Position numbers and translations under genes: made by a program. Below, piece after piece: positions 10,901-24,960 of a stretch of DNA of 64,000 nucleotides (its first letter is position 1; every line of letters starts with the position of its first letter). The notes beneath the pieces are model-generated. The model did not search any database. It saw only the letters and a list, made by a program, of their open reading frames with translations, and was not told where the DNA came from. This DNA comes from Malurus cyaneus samueli (taxonomy: Eukaryota > Chordata > Aves > Passeriformes > Maluridae): positions 56,028,918-56,092,917 of the forward strand of contig CM019216.1 in the NCBI GenBank assembly GCA_009741485.1, given 5' to 3'.

Positions 10901-13900
10901 TGAACCCTCATGAGAAGCTGCCCTAAGTGGATAAAATATATATAGGTACACAAATAAGAGGTACTAAGATCAGAATTTCTACATTCATGGAGAAGAAGGA
11001 GCCTTTTTAGGATATGTGAAATTACTAAAGTATTCCATGTTCATGTTCATTTGTCTTTTTAATAAAAAGGGCAGAGAAGTGGAATTAACTGTTTCTGGCT
11101 TGATATCAAGGTTATGCAGGTTAAACTGAAAAATGTTAATGCATTCTTATAGGCAGTTAATGGACAGTTTGTGTAACCATTTCTTGACATGAAATTATAT
11201 TGTATCTCTCTCACCAATACTGTAACTTGACTTTTAATGATATCAGCTGATTACATTCATCTATGCAGAGTAGCTCAGTTACTTATTCCTCTGATTTAGT
11301 TGTTTATTTCCTTGTACAAAAGGTGCATTCTTATGGTATTTTTGTTCAAAATCAAATGAATTTTTCACCCTGTCTTTTAAGTATTACAAGAGCTGCAAAG
11401 AAAAGTACTTAAAAAGATATCAGCATGAAGTCTGTTTAAGCAAATATTGGTTTTGGATTAAACTTTCATAAGTGTGTCCAGCACTGATTTATACAACATT
11501 GCATAATATGATTTCAAACTGTCTATTACAGGTTTCTTTAAACTAGATAGACATAGCCAGCAATTAAAGGCTTTTTGTTCAAGACCCCTGTTGGTTTAGA
11601 AAATCATGAAAAAAGAAGCATTCTCAAGAAGCTTTACATGATTAGTCTGAGAATGCAATGCCATTCCTGAAGCAAAATTCGTACTGAGTTTTTGTTGGAC
11701 GCAGCTTTTGCAAAAATAGTCTTCTACCAGTTGTGTGAGTTGTACTAAAGCTCCACACTCAACCAAAATCTCGTCAGGAAGGCGGGATGGAACTTTCACA
11801 CCCACTGGCTCATTTCAAGCCTTGCCCACTGCAGAGCTGCTTTCCTGTCCCCTGGAAAGTTGTAATGTGCTGGACACACCCAGACAAAGTTATTTGCCCC
11901 AGAATGGACCAATAAGGCACAATTCCACTTTGTCAATAAAGAAAATGACAAATCTCTGATTAACTTCTTGGATCTTCCTCACTGAAGAAAAATGATACCA
12001 GTTTTATGGTTTTATTCCATAAATGAAAACAACCTTTTGGGAAAAAACCCCAAATATTCTGACTTCCAATGAGCTCTGTGCAAGAAACCCAGTGAGCTTT
12101 AAGGGGAGCACACATCTTTAAACAATAAGTACCTTTACAGCTTCAGCGACTTGCCAAAAGGCACCAGAGATGAAGGGAAATTCAAGCTGCCCCCATTATT
12201 TTTAAGTGTTCCTGTTCAAGTGCACCATCTGCCCAAGAATACGGTGCTTCTGAAGCCACAGGTTCTTCCATCACTTCAGGCCTCCTTTCTAGGGACACAG
12301 GGATCTGAGAGGGCATGTCTGTCCCCTACATGCTGACAGCTGACATCATCTGATGTCAAATCCCTTCTAGCAGGCTCCCAAGTTTGCCTGATCTCAGAAA
12401 GTAAAGTCTTTCTTTACAACACTGCCTTATATTAACTCAAGGGAAATTAAAATGAATGACAATTTGTCAGGTATATTGAATCAATTTGTTAAAAATAAAC
12501 AAGGTTAAAAATGGATAAGAGTGTCACTTCCAGCAAGGCAAGAGGGAGTTCCTGATTGCACACTGTGAAAGACGGCTCACCAGAACAGAGTGCAAGGAAG
12601 GGATCCAATCCTACAGCACCCTTAGCATCATTCCCTTGGTCACACTCCTAGGATTTGCTTTCTACTATTTCTTGCTTCAATATCCCCAGAATTGGGGCGT
12701 TGGGACTTTTGAAGGTAAAATAAGGTTTTAATTTTCATAGTTTCTTTGAAAATCTGTTCATTTCTCTAATCTGCATTTCTCTAATGATCAATGTGCTTCA
12801 CTGGGGTGTACCTTGAACCAGCTCCTTCACAACTGTGTGAACGTGAAACCCTTAAAGCCTCTCTAATATTGCTCCCTTTCATACAAAGAGGAGGTCTTGG
12901 AAGAGCCGATTTCCCTATTCAGATCTACTTTTCATCTTGAAAATCAAAAAAGCTGTAGTTTTCAGCTCACACTGTAATTTTTTTCTCAGTAAAGCTGTGG
13001 TTTTGTGTTGTGCGCTTTTTTTTTTTTTACCTCGGTGTGAAGAAGATCCATCAGAATTTAATTTTATTTTCTGTAAATCACACACAACATGTTAAAACTC
13101 ATTATTAGTTTGAGGTTTAGTCACACCCAGCTAGACTGAATGCCACAACTCCTAATATTTTCCTGCCTGCTTATTTTTTAAAGTGAGAAGATATGTGAAA
13201 AGCTGTAATGTTCTTTAAACACAAGTTATACAAAAATCAAGACTGAGCTATTTTAACAAAATAGACATTTGTCCTACATCTTTAAGATAAAAGAAAAACA
13301 AACAAACAAATTGAGGAGAAGTAAAAGATAAATGGGTCTTTATATCCTCTCACAATATCTAAAGAACCCCTGACAATGTAGGCAAATTGTCCACAACTCC
13401 AATGCTGATCAAAAAGGAACTACAAAACATATGCTTACAGGAATGAAGGATCAGTATTGACAATGTTAGTAGGAAGAATATTAGCTATATACAAAAAACC
13501 ATCTTGAGTTTTGGAACTTCACCACACCATTCTAATTTTACAGTCATCAGGTTTAACTCTCATTGCAATTACATTGGTCCAAAGCAAGAAGAAAAGTGAA
13601 ATAATTCAGTTCAACAAAGGCTTCCAGACTGCAAGAGAAAAGACCAAGGGTAGAAAATGAACTCTCTGCTGCACTGATCAGTTTAAATCTTCTTGCTACT
13701 GTTTAAGATACTATTCAGTACAAAATAATCTCATACATCCTTCCACTCCACTCTTAAACTTGAGCGAAAGTAAAACATACACTTATCTACAAAAGTCAGT
13801 TCTGTCTTTTTTTCCATGCTTTTATTTTGCTATGAAATCAAGAGCAGCTGAGCACATGGGGCCAGGGAAGTTGCCTTAGTGATTTTGTGGATCATCTTTT

Positions 13901-16900
13901 CCTTACAGATGAAAAGATACTAACACTTTCTTGCATGAAGTGTCTTTTTAAACTGTCAAAGATGCTTGATTAATCCTTGTTCAGTGAAGAAAACCTTCAT
14001 GCTCTGCTCCTCGTGTCTGTGGAAGCCAGCTTTCTGCTTCAGCACCTTTTTTATTAACCCCGATCTCACTGTGCAAACAATACAAGTTTTTGCACTTCTG
14101 AAACTCCCAAATTATATTCTACAGTTTGCATACTGTGAGAAAACTTTCACATGATCGAGCCTGTTTATATTTTCCCCATCCAATTCGAACTGCTCAGATT
14201 TTATGGGTGCCTCTGACTCAGCTGAAAAAAAATAGCTTGTCTCTGTGTAATGAAGTCTTTCAGAGTAGCCAGAAGTACCAAGAGAGTGGAAGGGAAAACA
14301 TAGGAAGCTCCAAAGGACAAATTTATACTTAAATATTTGAGTTAAATTTCTTTCAGAGGTACCATGCAAATGAGAACAGAATTTTCATGTGTGTGATTTT
14401 TCTTCTTTGTTACAAATCTCATAAAGGTCCCTGAATATTTGCTGTTTTTTAAATTCACATGTCTTGTTTTGGGCCTTTATGTTTTACCTCTAGAATTCAG
14501 AGTTGCAATTCATATTCCTTGCAATAGTTCATTTTGGTTTAAGTTGGTTTGGTTTGGTTTTCTAGGAAAACTTTAAAACCATGAGAAGAATCTATCTTGT
14601 TATAGAAAAAAAACCAAAAAAGTAATGGAAATGATTGAAATATTCCAACTGATCTAAATATATTATCCAAAATATTTTGTTTTATTGAGGCTAAAGAAAA
14701 ATAAAGTATCTTTTCCACTGTTGACTAGCACCTTCTATAGAGGAAGTTCACTAATTTACACCAAATATTTGCAAGTTGGTTATGTTCAGAATTCCAAAAA
14801 CATTTATACAAAACATATTTTAATCATAAACAATGATATATTGAATGTTTCCCAGGTTAACCATGTAAATCCAAGCCAAAATATTTGCTGCCCGCACTGA
14901 TGAAATGGAGAAGGAATTTTGTTTCCCTTTCTTAAATCAAACACACTAATTCAACAGCTCTACCTAAGAAACCTTGTGAGAAAACACCCTTTTGTTTAAG
15001 ATTTAAAACCCATAGAGCTTTTAAGAGCAAATAAAGATTGTGCCAGATGCTGCACAAATCACATATGCACAGTGCAGCACCGATCCCTGCTCAGCCATAC
15101 CTCAGGACAAATAAATAACATAACTCCAAAGAGTCCTCTGCAAAACCAGGGAATGCCTCATTTTATATTCCTGGTATTTCTACACACATCACTTAAATAA
15201 AATAACCTCAAAAGGAGAAAAATTTCTAGCTTTTCTTTCCCATCATGAGGAAGAAGAGAGGGCAAAATTCCAGTTTTCCATCCCACTGCAAGTCAACTTT
15301 AAAACTGCATGCTTTTCCACAGGGCTAACTCCTGTTCCTTTAATTAAGAAAGACAGATGCTCAACATCTGGAGAAAATAAGGTCTGATTTAGTGGCCACG
15401 TTGCACTGGTGGAAACCTCAGACTGCAGGTTTGGACTTACAGAAAGTTTGAAGGAGATATTTAAGCCAGTTGAGCTGCTGAAAGAAATCACATGAAACAA
15501 TGTCTAAAGAAACAACATGAGAAGAATCCTTAATTTCATTTAAATGGTATATTTCCATTCTTCATGGCCAGCCTGGTCATTCCTCTCTATCTGCCCTGCC
15601 TTTTATGCTTGCCCCATGCTGTTTGCATTAACTGTCCTTTTGTCATTGCTCCTTTGGTAGGCCCCAATATCATATTTTCACACATAGTTCAGTGGCAGAT
15701 TAAATATGAAAAAAAAAAAAGAGGAAGAAAATCTCAGAGACTCCAACAGAGTGAATTAAATAACACAGCATCATGCTGACCAAAAGTGGCTTTGTCACTC
15801 ATTGGCTGTGAGCAGAAAAAACATCGAGTCCAACATTATAGCCACCAGGCTGCCACTGTAGGCTCCCTCCCCTGGCATTCAGGAGGATAACCTGCTGCCA
15901 GCTATCCTCACTCAGGCTTGCAACACCGTCTTCTCAAGGAATGTTCCCTAGAGCCCAGTGTGGGCTCACCTATAAATAGAGTTGTGACTCATTTAGTGTA
16001 AAATTCAGGAAAATTGAGAACTCTGAAGAGGTCATGGATACTTCAACGCTGCAAATGTTATACCAATGTTCAGGAGCCCAGATCAGGACCTAGCTGATTA
16101 AATTATTTGCAGGTCAGTTTAAATGCCAAAATATTGAGTTGGCTGCTTAGTTTTCTGCATTTGGAAATTGTCCTTGTGTTATCAACAGCCTCCCATACTT
16201 ACCTGAGACTCCTCCTTTTAAGATAATTTGGGCCCAAGGACCCTCGATATAAATACATTTGCAGTTTCTCTGCTGGAGGACACTTGGTCAGTGCGTGAGT
16301 GCTGGATGAGGCTGGCCAGGTGTTGGAAGTGGGAGGGTAGAGGTGGGATGAGGCTCTTCAGAGCTGCACGTGTTAGATGCGTCTCCCCATCATCAACATT
16401 TGGCCACCTACACCCTGGTGCACTGGTTCTTTCTGGGAGTCAAATCCGCTTTGCTCATGATGGTAATTGATGAATTACCTGTCTTTATCTCAAGCTAGGA
16501 GACTTTCCATAATTTTCTCCTCCATCTTGTTGATGAGATAGAGAGTAAGAAAGTGGCTGAGTGGGTAGCTGGCAGAAGACCAAGGTCAACCCATCACAAC
16601 ACATAAATAATGTACTGTATCTTCCAATTGAAATGTAGCCAATATGGCTATTCTGGTTTTTGTTTAGTCTGCTCTCTCCACAGAAACAAGCCCTTTCCTA
16701 CCCCTGCCAAAAGGAAACAAAACCCAAGCAATGCAGCAACAGAAACACCACAAGTTGTTCTTGCAAACTAATTCACAAAAAAGTGCCGTAAACACATGCT
16801 TAGATTTCATATAGTGAAAGGTATTGAATAAATATTATGGGAGACATTTTGCCACAGGGCATTATCTACAAGTTAATGGCAATAAATTCTGTGGGACGTT

Positions 16901-18690
16901 CAGCATTTCAAAGAAGAGAGACCTGACTTTATTCAGACATAATTTTTCACTATTGTACAAAACTAACTCTAAAATAAAACCTTTCCTAAAATATGCGTAT
17001 AGTCCGTTCTCTCCCTTATACTCTTCTGCCTTGCTGTAAAATATTTCTTGTGTGGCTTTTTTTCCATCTTAAGCCAGAAACAAGATTAGGGAAACAGCAC
17101 TGGAAAAAACTAATCTTCTGGTATTTCCAGCCTAAGTAGCAGTCCAGGCCTCTGGACTGGTGATTATCTGAACCAGTCCTCCTACTGCGAATATACAATT
17201 TTGGCTTTAAAGAGGGATCCCAGGACTATTGAAGGTGCCAGGAAAAATGTTTCATGTCCCCTCAAGCTCAACAGCAAGCATAAAGGCTCTGGACAGGAGG
17301 TACATGTATAAACTGAGGTGAAAGTTATCAGTGTAGAGATAAAATGAAACATCTCAGCCCTTTTGGAATGGATATTGCTGAAAAAAAGAAAAAAAAGGAT
17401 AACTGTCACAGATTTATCTGCTGACAGTATTAAGGTTGTGGATTTTAATTGAGATTTTCTTCCACTGATGGTAATTTCTATTTTATCAGAGATTTGGGAG
17501 GTGGTTTTCTGGGCAGAAAGCACAGTCAGGCAATAGAATGAATCCTGGGAAGGCCATGGAGTAAACTTCATGTTTAACCATTCTGGGATTTGACATTACT
17601 GTTCACAAAGAATGGAAATTGTAAGGTTATTTATTTTATTTAGCATTCTTCATGTTTCTGATAATTGCAAGGTTTGTTTTGTCTGAACCAGGGGCTTTAA
17701 AGGAAAGTCTCTCCAGACCAATTATAGTGCATAATATTTATTTAATTATTAAATATTGTTATTTCTATTAACAACAATTAATCTAAAATTCAGGGGTTTT
17801 TAATTTCTCAGATTTGGTGTCAGCAAAGCACTTTCTGTTACTAAAATTTATTATGCTATCCTATTGCTGAAAAAGTAGTGACAATTTATAAGCTGCTCAA
17901 CTACAAAGTTTGTTGTGCTAGACCAATCTAAAACATACCTGTTTTATAAGAAAAGAAAAGAAAAAATACTCTTCAGAAAATGGCTAATATATGATAGGTG
18001 TATAAAACAGCTTTGAGGCAAAAGCTACTTATGTGGGAAAGCAATTATATGTTTTTGAAATAGTGAAGCTCAAAACACCAGAAAGAAAAATGAAAGCTTG
18101 CATAATTTTATATTTGTAAAATTTTCATCTGGAACAGTGAGGAAGTTGTGAGAATTTTAGAGGTCTTTAAAGTCAAAATATTTCCTTTCCCTTGAAGGAC
18201 AGTGTTTGACTCATCTCAAATTTCATCTTTCTTCTCCTCATGGGGAAAGCCTTCCCCACTCCATGCCTCCCATGCAAGATCAGCTGTGCTCGAACAGTTC
18301 ATAAAGCTCTGTCTAACCTGTCCCTGCAAACTACTCCAAAAAGGGAAATCCCCCATCCATTTGAGGGTCTGTCTTCACATTTTAAACTTATATGCAACTG
18401 AAACTGATTTTCCATTGTCCTACTCAGACTGAATATGAAGATCTTTTACACTTGTCAAGCTGATTTTCCCCAGGGAGAACCCTTTCTTTTTCCTAGGTTA
18501 TTTTTGCCAAGGTCATGTTTTTCTGTAGTCTTTTAGGTTTATTCTTCTTTGTCTCACTTTTTATTCCTAAGAATTGTGCCCGCTGTTCCTTCACAACTGT
18601 TCTCACACAAGCTGCCTTTCTGCAATAAATTGCTGTTAAGTTCTTTGAAGGTAGGGTAGGAACTGCTTGACAGGCTGTTTGTCACCATAC
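7996..18690. other. Long unique non-coding stretch
   Basis: About 10.7 kb in which I recognised no exon, RNA gene or clear transposon. It contains a poly(A) run near 8212-8228, a short (TAA)n at 8301-8317, a poly(T) near 13015-13030 and an A-run near 15709-15720. ORFs are all shorter than 130 codons and show no domain signature. Very old, unrecognisable repeat relics may be present. Confidence 0.4.
8301..8317. repeat. (TAA)n microsatellite, short
   Basis: Between five and six perfect TAA units, too short to be more than a minor microsatellite. Confidence 0.85.
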
Positions 18691-21600
18691 CAGCTTTCTA
18701 AAAGATTCTTGGGTATTTAAAGTCCTCCATCAACACCAAGCCTTTCATCACACCTGATCTCCCAGGCTGGGTGTTCAATGGCAGATTTCAGCATCACATC
18801 ACTCCTTCCAACCTTCTGTTTCTGCCCAGAGATTTCAACGGCTCTGTCATCCCTTCCATTCTGGACTTGAGAGCCTATATGCATGACCATGACACTTCCA
18901 GATTTGTAAAAATTCACTAAACCAGCACCAGAAAGGGCTAGCATTTGTCAAGGCTATCATCCTAACATCGATGGATACAGCTTCAGTATTGATGCCAGCC
19001 AGGTTTAGGATTGCATCAGCATATGTCAAATTAGAATGCATCTGTTACGGGCTCTTCTTTGCTATTTTATTGCTACCCAGTTTCCATCTCCCAAGTACCA
19101 CACTGCCTGCCATGTTTACATGACTCCTTTACATACCAAGGAATGTTACACTGGTGGAATTTACACATCATCTGTTTTACAGCCTCACAAAGTGCCCTGT
19201 AAGGTGGGAGTCATGCTGCCTTGTGTTTTTTCTGACTCATACATCTGTGTAATGTATTCACTTCCAGCACTGCTGAGCTGTGCTTAGCCATCAGAATGGT
19301 GGTTGTTCCAGGTCATCTCATTGTACAATTCAGGTTTTTTTATATTGACAAAGCTCAAATTAGATAAATATTTAAGCAGGAATTGTGCAGTAACACTTCT
19401 TTCTTCATTATAATCACACAGGAACAAGAGCTATTACCTGTCTTCCCCCTGCTTGGCTTGCTGAAAGCATTCATTTCAGTGCACAGAAAAACTACACAAT
19501 TTCTTTATTCTCCTTAACGATAGCACACTAATGTGTGTTATCCATAAGCGAGTTTATGTCCCTGCTGATTCCCTTGGCTGCACAGTAAAGCATTGTTCTA
19601 CCTTCAAAGAGGTGGTGATTTACAGACCTTACCACGCTCTCTTTTAAGATCCTGTTCACACAGGACACAACCCAGGTGGGGCTCACTGAAGTCTACCAGG
19701 ATGCAATGTCCATGCAAAGAGCTGGCAGAAGAGACCCCATCACACAGGCAGATTTTATTTAAAGAACTAATCAATTCAAAATATTTTTACTGCGACTATT
19801 CTGTGCACAAAGACCCCTTGCCCTTTAAAACAGAGTCTATGATATAAATTGAACATCTCCATTCCCCAAATGAGTGCATTTCTGTTCTTAAAAATAGGAT
19901 CATTTGTAAGAGAATCTTGTTCAGTCATTTATAAATAGTCACCTCTGTAAACCAAGAAATAACCTTGTTTAAAAAAGTACCAACATTGTTGTTCTGTTGT
20001 CACCCACTGGTAATTGAAAATGTGTTTCTGTCAGTTCCTCCTAAGACAGAATGTAATTCTTTCTAAAAAAAAAAAAAGTCAGTGATAAAGGAGCCAGAAG
20101 TTGTTACTTTACTTTGCACTGGTGATATTGCTACTGCCCTTTCTTATAATCTAAGACATTATTCTTGCTGGCTCCTGGAGGGCAGCAGTACAGTCCTATT
20201 TTTTCATTGTTTTTTTCCTCCTGAATTGGTATTGCACACTGCTTTGTACTGAAATGTGAGGACATGGATTACAAAACAAACGAACAAACACCCAAAATCA
20301 TACGGAGCCAAATCTTGAAGTCTCACCTTAGCTTTCTGATTTGTCATTACTCATACTAATTCAAAAAAGATTTTACCTAAGTAGATCAAAGGAAGAATTA
20401 AGGAAAGCTCTGTGATTAAGACAGGTCTTTATGGTTAAAGTAATAACAAGCCCTCTGTTCCTCCGCTTCACAGAGTTAATCTGATTTTGTTTCGTCTGGT
20501 CTTGTGGAATAAAAAAATAAGAGTATTCCTTGCATTGTCTGATTGATCTCCTGTCCTGAGAAAACAATAACACCTATGAAAGGAAAACTAGATGTGAGTT
20601 GAGGCAGCACTGGGAAATACAGCTTTGTAGCTTCTGTACTTGAGGCGCCTCATGCCCAACGAGACAGAGGAAATGTGGCATCAGCATCCTGGTCAGGGCT
20701 ATTTGCATTGTGCCCATCTGTCCCTTGAACCAGCTCAGGTAACAGAGTAGAAGATGGTTTAATCCCAGAAAACCCCCAAACATCTATACAGTGCCTTCTA
20801 AAAACAACAGTGTCCAAATCTGATGTAAATACAGACCTCTTCTTACAGACAATGAGTTATAGACAATGTCTAATGAGCAAACATGTAGATCTATCCAAAA
20901 GGAAAGAAGGGAAACCAAAGGAAGGATCATAGATAAGCTGCACCAGTAAGAGAAGCTGAGATTCATCACTACAAACCCAACCTTAAAGGGTCAATTTTTA
21001 GTTTGGACAATTTGTGGTATATTGGTCAAGTTACAAATATTAGGCTTATAATGTCATGGTTACTGTTATTATTTTTTTTTCTGTATAATCATCACCTCTG
21101 CTTTTTTTTTCCTTCTACTCCCCTTTACTACCCCCACACATTTTCTAATGTTTTTCAGAATCATTTAATCTTTGTTAAATCTTTTTCTTGATTGGTAATG
21201 GAGGTTGGAGAGTCACTCCTAAATATTTTAACTCTTTTGGAAAGTTAAGCACTCAGAAAACATGGGGCATGATCTGACTTGGAGACTTGGTATGCCATGT
21301 CTCAGCAGAGTATCATGTAGGTAATAAAAATTCCTCCATAACTCTGCCAGAGTATTTCACTTACAGGAAAAGGCTGCTGCAGGTCGTGGGGATAAGGCAA
21401 TTTGTTGTCTCTTGTCACCCATTCCACACAGGTCCTCTGTCTGCTGGGTGTGTAAAGAGGCTAACTGCATTCCAAAGGAAGATTTTAGATGTGGACACAC
21501 GTCCATGTGCTGTAGACTAGGACCAATGGTTCATATCCATCAGGCCAGCAAAAGAAAGCAATCAGATGGCAATGATTTTCAATCACTACTGGCGCAGGGT

Positions 21601-22628
21601 TAGATTCAAACAAGTGACCTGGAGGTGAAATGTTCCACATCCCATTACTGATCTTCTAAATTATTCTTCCCCCACAGATGAAGCTTGACGCACATAAAAA
21701 ATAGATTGTGAGGAATTGCAATAGAAAAACTGAGACAGTAGCTCATAATAGATGTGGATTTTGTTAGCCCTTTATGCCTAGGCAATATTGTTATGGTACA
21801 ATGATAGGGCAGAATTATTGACTGTATCTAGTGGGTCATAACTGAGTAACAACACACAGCATACCCAGTTTATGAACTAATTCAACTGCTTTACAGAGTA
21901 TGGCAATTTTTTTATATGAAGGAGCAGCTTATTAGAATTTCTATATTTTGGAACTATTTAAAATATGGAATAGCTGACAAAATCTGCTTCCTCGAAGCAG
22001 AATTTATTCCTATTTTTTTTCTCTCCTTATACACTTTCTCCAATAACTTACCAATGGATAGAAACATTTTTCAGAAAATTTGCCTCTGGGGTGCAACCAA
22101 ATCTGAAGAGGAGAAAAAGTGCTGTATCTCATGGAGGATTTTATAAGATAAAAGAAATGGAAGAAAATGAAATTCCAAACTAAAAAGTGCTATAGAAGAT
22201 ACTTTGGGGGACCGAGTTTAGTAAAAAAGGTAAAAAAAAACATCTTAGGCAGTTTCCTTCACTCACTGAACAGTTACCTGCCTCATTGGAGAGGAATACT
22301 AACATTAAATGCAAGATCTGAGGCAAAACAAACACTTTGAAAGACTTGCATCATTCTCCCTCTTCCCTGTCTCTGCCTTTCTGATGCTATGAAACATTTA
22401 GCAGCTCCCACCAGGACTCACCCTCTCCAAGCCAGCAGCCTCCAGTCATGGACCAAAGGTGCCACCAGTGCCAGACCATGACAGACCGGTCCAACTTCAA
22501 ACAGGAGTCAACAGCTTTGTGTTTGTCTATGCTTGAAATAGTTTGACTCTTTGAGCAGAGGAACTTTTGTAGTTTTGTGGTGTTTTATGTTTGACTACCA
22601 GCTAAACAGATCATTTATTTAGCGCAGC
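18691..22628. other. Unique non-coding stretch
   Basis: No exon was recognised. It includes a region at about 19165-19225 that vaguely resembles the antisense 3' half of a MIR element, and T-rich patches near 21070-21110. Short ORFs near 18717-19041 (minus) do not resemble a known family convincingly. Confidence 0.4.
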
Positions 22629-22655
22629 TTTTTTTTTTTTTTTTTTTTTTTTTTT
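22629..22655. repeat. Poly(T) run, 27 bases
   Basis: An uninterrupted run of 27 T, the longest homopolymer noted in the window. It would be the tail of a minus-strand retroposed copy, but I saw no gene-like or SINE-like body on its right side and no target-site duplication. Confidence 0.9.
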
Positions 22656-24709
22656 CCAGGGAGTGGGCGATTGGTAAGAAAGAAGTGAAGATCTAGCAAA
22701 GGGCTTTTTTCTCTTCAATTCCCACCTCTGGCAAACAGCTCATGCCACAAAGAGCAGGCAGACAGCAGAGCTGGAGGAGCAAAAGTGCTATAAAATATGT
22801 GACAGTGAGTGATGCGGAAAGAGGTAGACGGGGAAGTGAGTGTTGGTAACACTTTCGAGGATCAATCAAGTGCTTGCCTTTTTGCTATCTCTTGAACTGT
22901 GGTGTCACTCCTACAGGACTTTAGACAACTGTTTGTTGGAGCACTTACAAAATCCAGCAGTTTCTCTTTTCAGGGATGAATGAAAAATAGCAAATAGGGG
23001 AAGAATAAATTGCTTATTCCACATAAAAAAGGCTGGCTGAGTTTGGCTTGATATAAAACTTCCTTCACACAATACAAGATTGCTTGTTCACTGAGAAATC
23101 AGATGGGCTGTCAGAATTTAGATCCAAACTGACTGTGAGGTGTACTGGGACCTTGGTTATACAATTAAGTCAGAGGGAACAGAATTCTTCACAGTATTAT
23201 CCAGTCCATATATAACTTGAGGTTCATCCTCTAATAGTTATTTAGGATGAGCTAAATCATTTGTCTCTCCACTGACTACAGAAGGAACCTGGACAGCGAA
23301 CTTGGAATAGACAATCAATTTTTTGATAGCTCATATTAGGAGAGGTGGAACTGACCTGTAGTATATTTCATATAACCAGTATCCTCCTAAAATTTATTTT
23401 TCAGAATTAAATTTAAAGAGTGGAGGAGGAGACTTTTGCCAGTAAGGTTTGAAAATAGACAGGCACTTAGCAAGGTAGAGACAAAACAACGATGTTCCTG
23501 CCTGAAGGTGACCCAAGGGAGAGGGCCTGCATTCAACAGCAGCCAGATTGTATTCAAGGTGGGGCAGAGGGAGGGGAGCAGGAGGGAGAAAAGGCTTTTA
23601 AAAGTCTTATTCCACATGTTTTTGAATAATCAAAAGTATGTCAGGGGGGATAAAAAACCAAAACACTAAACCAACAAAACCCAACCCTATGTGGCCGCAC
23701 TCTCCAGCTGACTCAATGAGGCACTGGAGCCTTTTAAGCCCTGCTTGCAAGGACTCAGCAGACACACCTTGGACAGATTCACAGTAAGGAGTTTACATCT
23801 CTCATCTCTAAGGTAAACCTAGGTCTGTCATAAACATACTAGTTTATGCTGCCATTGCCAGTGCTTCTCCTGGTAGTAGAGGCTCCACAGTGTTACTTGG
23901 TATCATTGCTTATCAAGAATGAAATAAGGATGATTAAAGGACAGGAAAGGAAAAAAGTGGATGAAAAGCACCATCCAATCTAGTCAGGAGATAAAAATAC
24001 TTAAATGTCTGAAAGGCAGTTACATTGCACCATTGGTTTAATTGGTCTACATATCAGAAAATTATCATTTACTTAGTAAGGAAGTGTTTATACGTCAGAG
24101 GCAGGATATGTCTTAGGCTGATAATGCAGAGTAAGAAATGCATAAGATTTTACAACTACAGGAAAGAAGACTAATAATGAGAAAGCAGATTAAGTTTTTA
24201 CAACGGAGAAATTATCTCCCAGGTACATTAAACTATTGCTTTGGAACAAAACTACACTGCGATGGTTCTTGTATTCTAGAGACTGACACCATTCATGGTT
24301 GCAGCCAGGAGGAGAAATGCACCAACAGAAAGCTCCCTGTGATATAGTGGTCAGGAGACACCATTCAGATGCTGTGCTTCTGCCTGTATTCCTGCCAAAG
24401 CGTTGCAGGGTTAGCTCGGGAGATTTTTCAACAACTTTTGAATAACTTCAGCTTTTCCCTCCATGCTGCAGAGTCTGATAGCTATCTCGGCACCTTTGTG
24501 CCTGGCTGGCAAGGTTTTCTAGAAGGGAGGAGCAGACAAGTTTGACAACTCTCAGGCTTCATTAAGTTCAAAGATTAAACTATGTGCAAATCCATGGACA
24601 CTGTAGCTGAATGTAGACTTGTATCTGTGTATTGGCATTGCTATTTGTAGTCTGGCAGCTTCAGAACAGTCTATTCAAATTCCCTTGAGTAATCTGCTCA
24701 AGGAAAAGC
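22656..24709. other. Unique non-coding stretch
   Basis: No gene, RNA gene or recognisable repeat was seen. A mildly GC- and purine-rich patch lies near 23560-23600. Confidence 0.4.
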
Positions 24710-24960
24710 TAAATACTTGAAGTCAAATCTAATTACCTCTGTGCAGGGTGGCTATCCGGCGAGCACTGTCCATTTTTGGTCTGTCTTGGACATTGTCACA
24801 TCATTTCTTTACACGCCCAACAGCAAATTTATGAAATATGCAAAAGCAGCGAGATTAAAGCATATGTTCAAGATATTAAACCTCATGTGCTTGCCATTGA
24901 CAGCTTAATTTTCATGTTGGTGAATTTTGTGATCTTGTTCACCAAAACCAGCATATAGAA
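24710..24960. promoter_or_regulatory. Candidate conserved non-coding element
   Basis: A repeat-free block with features that often mark conserved distal elements: homeodomain-like cores ('tctaattacc', 'gcttaatttt'), octamer-like ('atatgcaaaa') and retained CpGs ('atccggcgagc', 'acacgccc', 'cagcgag') in otherwise AT-rich DNA. Several overlapping ORFs of about 60 codons are chance. This is a judgement of texture only. Confidence 0.25.

Noticed and set aside
18717..19041. Minus-strand ORFs, with a LVLMEDFKYP-like reading near 18720-18755 resembling the CR1 endonuclease LVLMGDFNYPD block
   Set aside because: Only about ten residues match. The upstream endonuclease motifs expected in a CR1 copy are not found in the adjoining 300 bases, so the similarity may be chance.
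22629..22655. Poly(T) as the tail of a retroposed gene copy on the minus strand
   Set aside because: The sequence to its right shows no coding or SINE similarity that I recognise and no target-site duplication.
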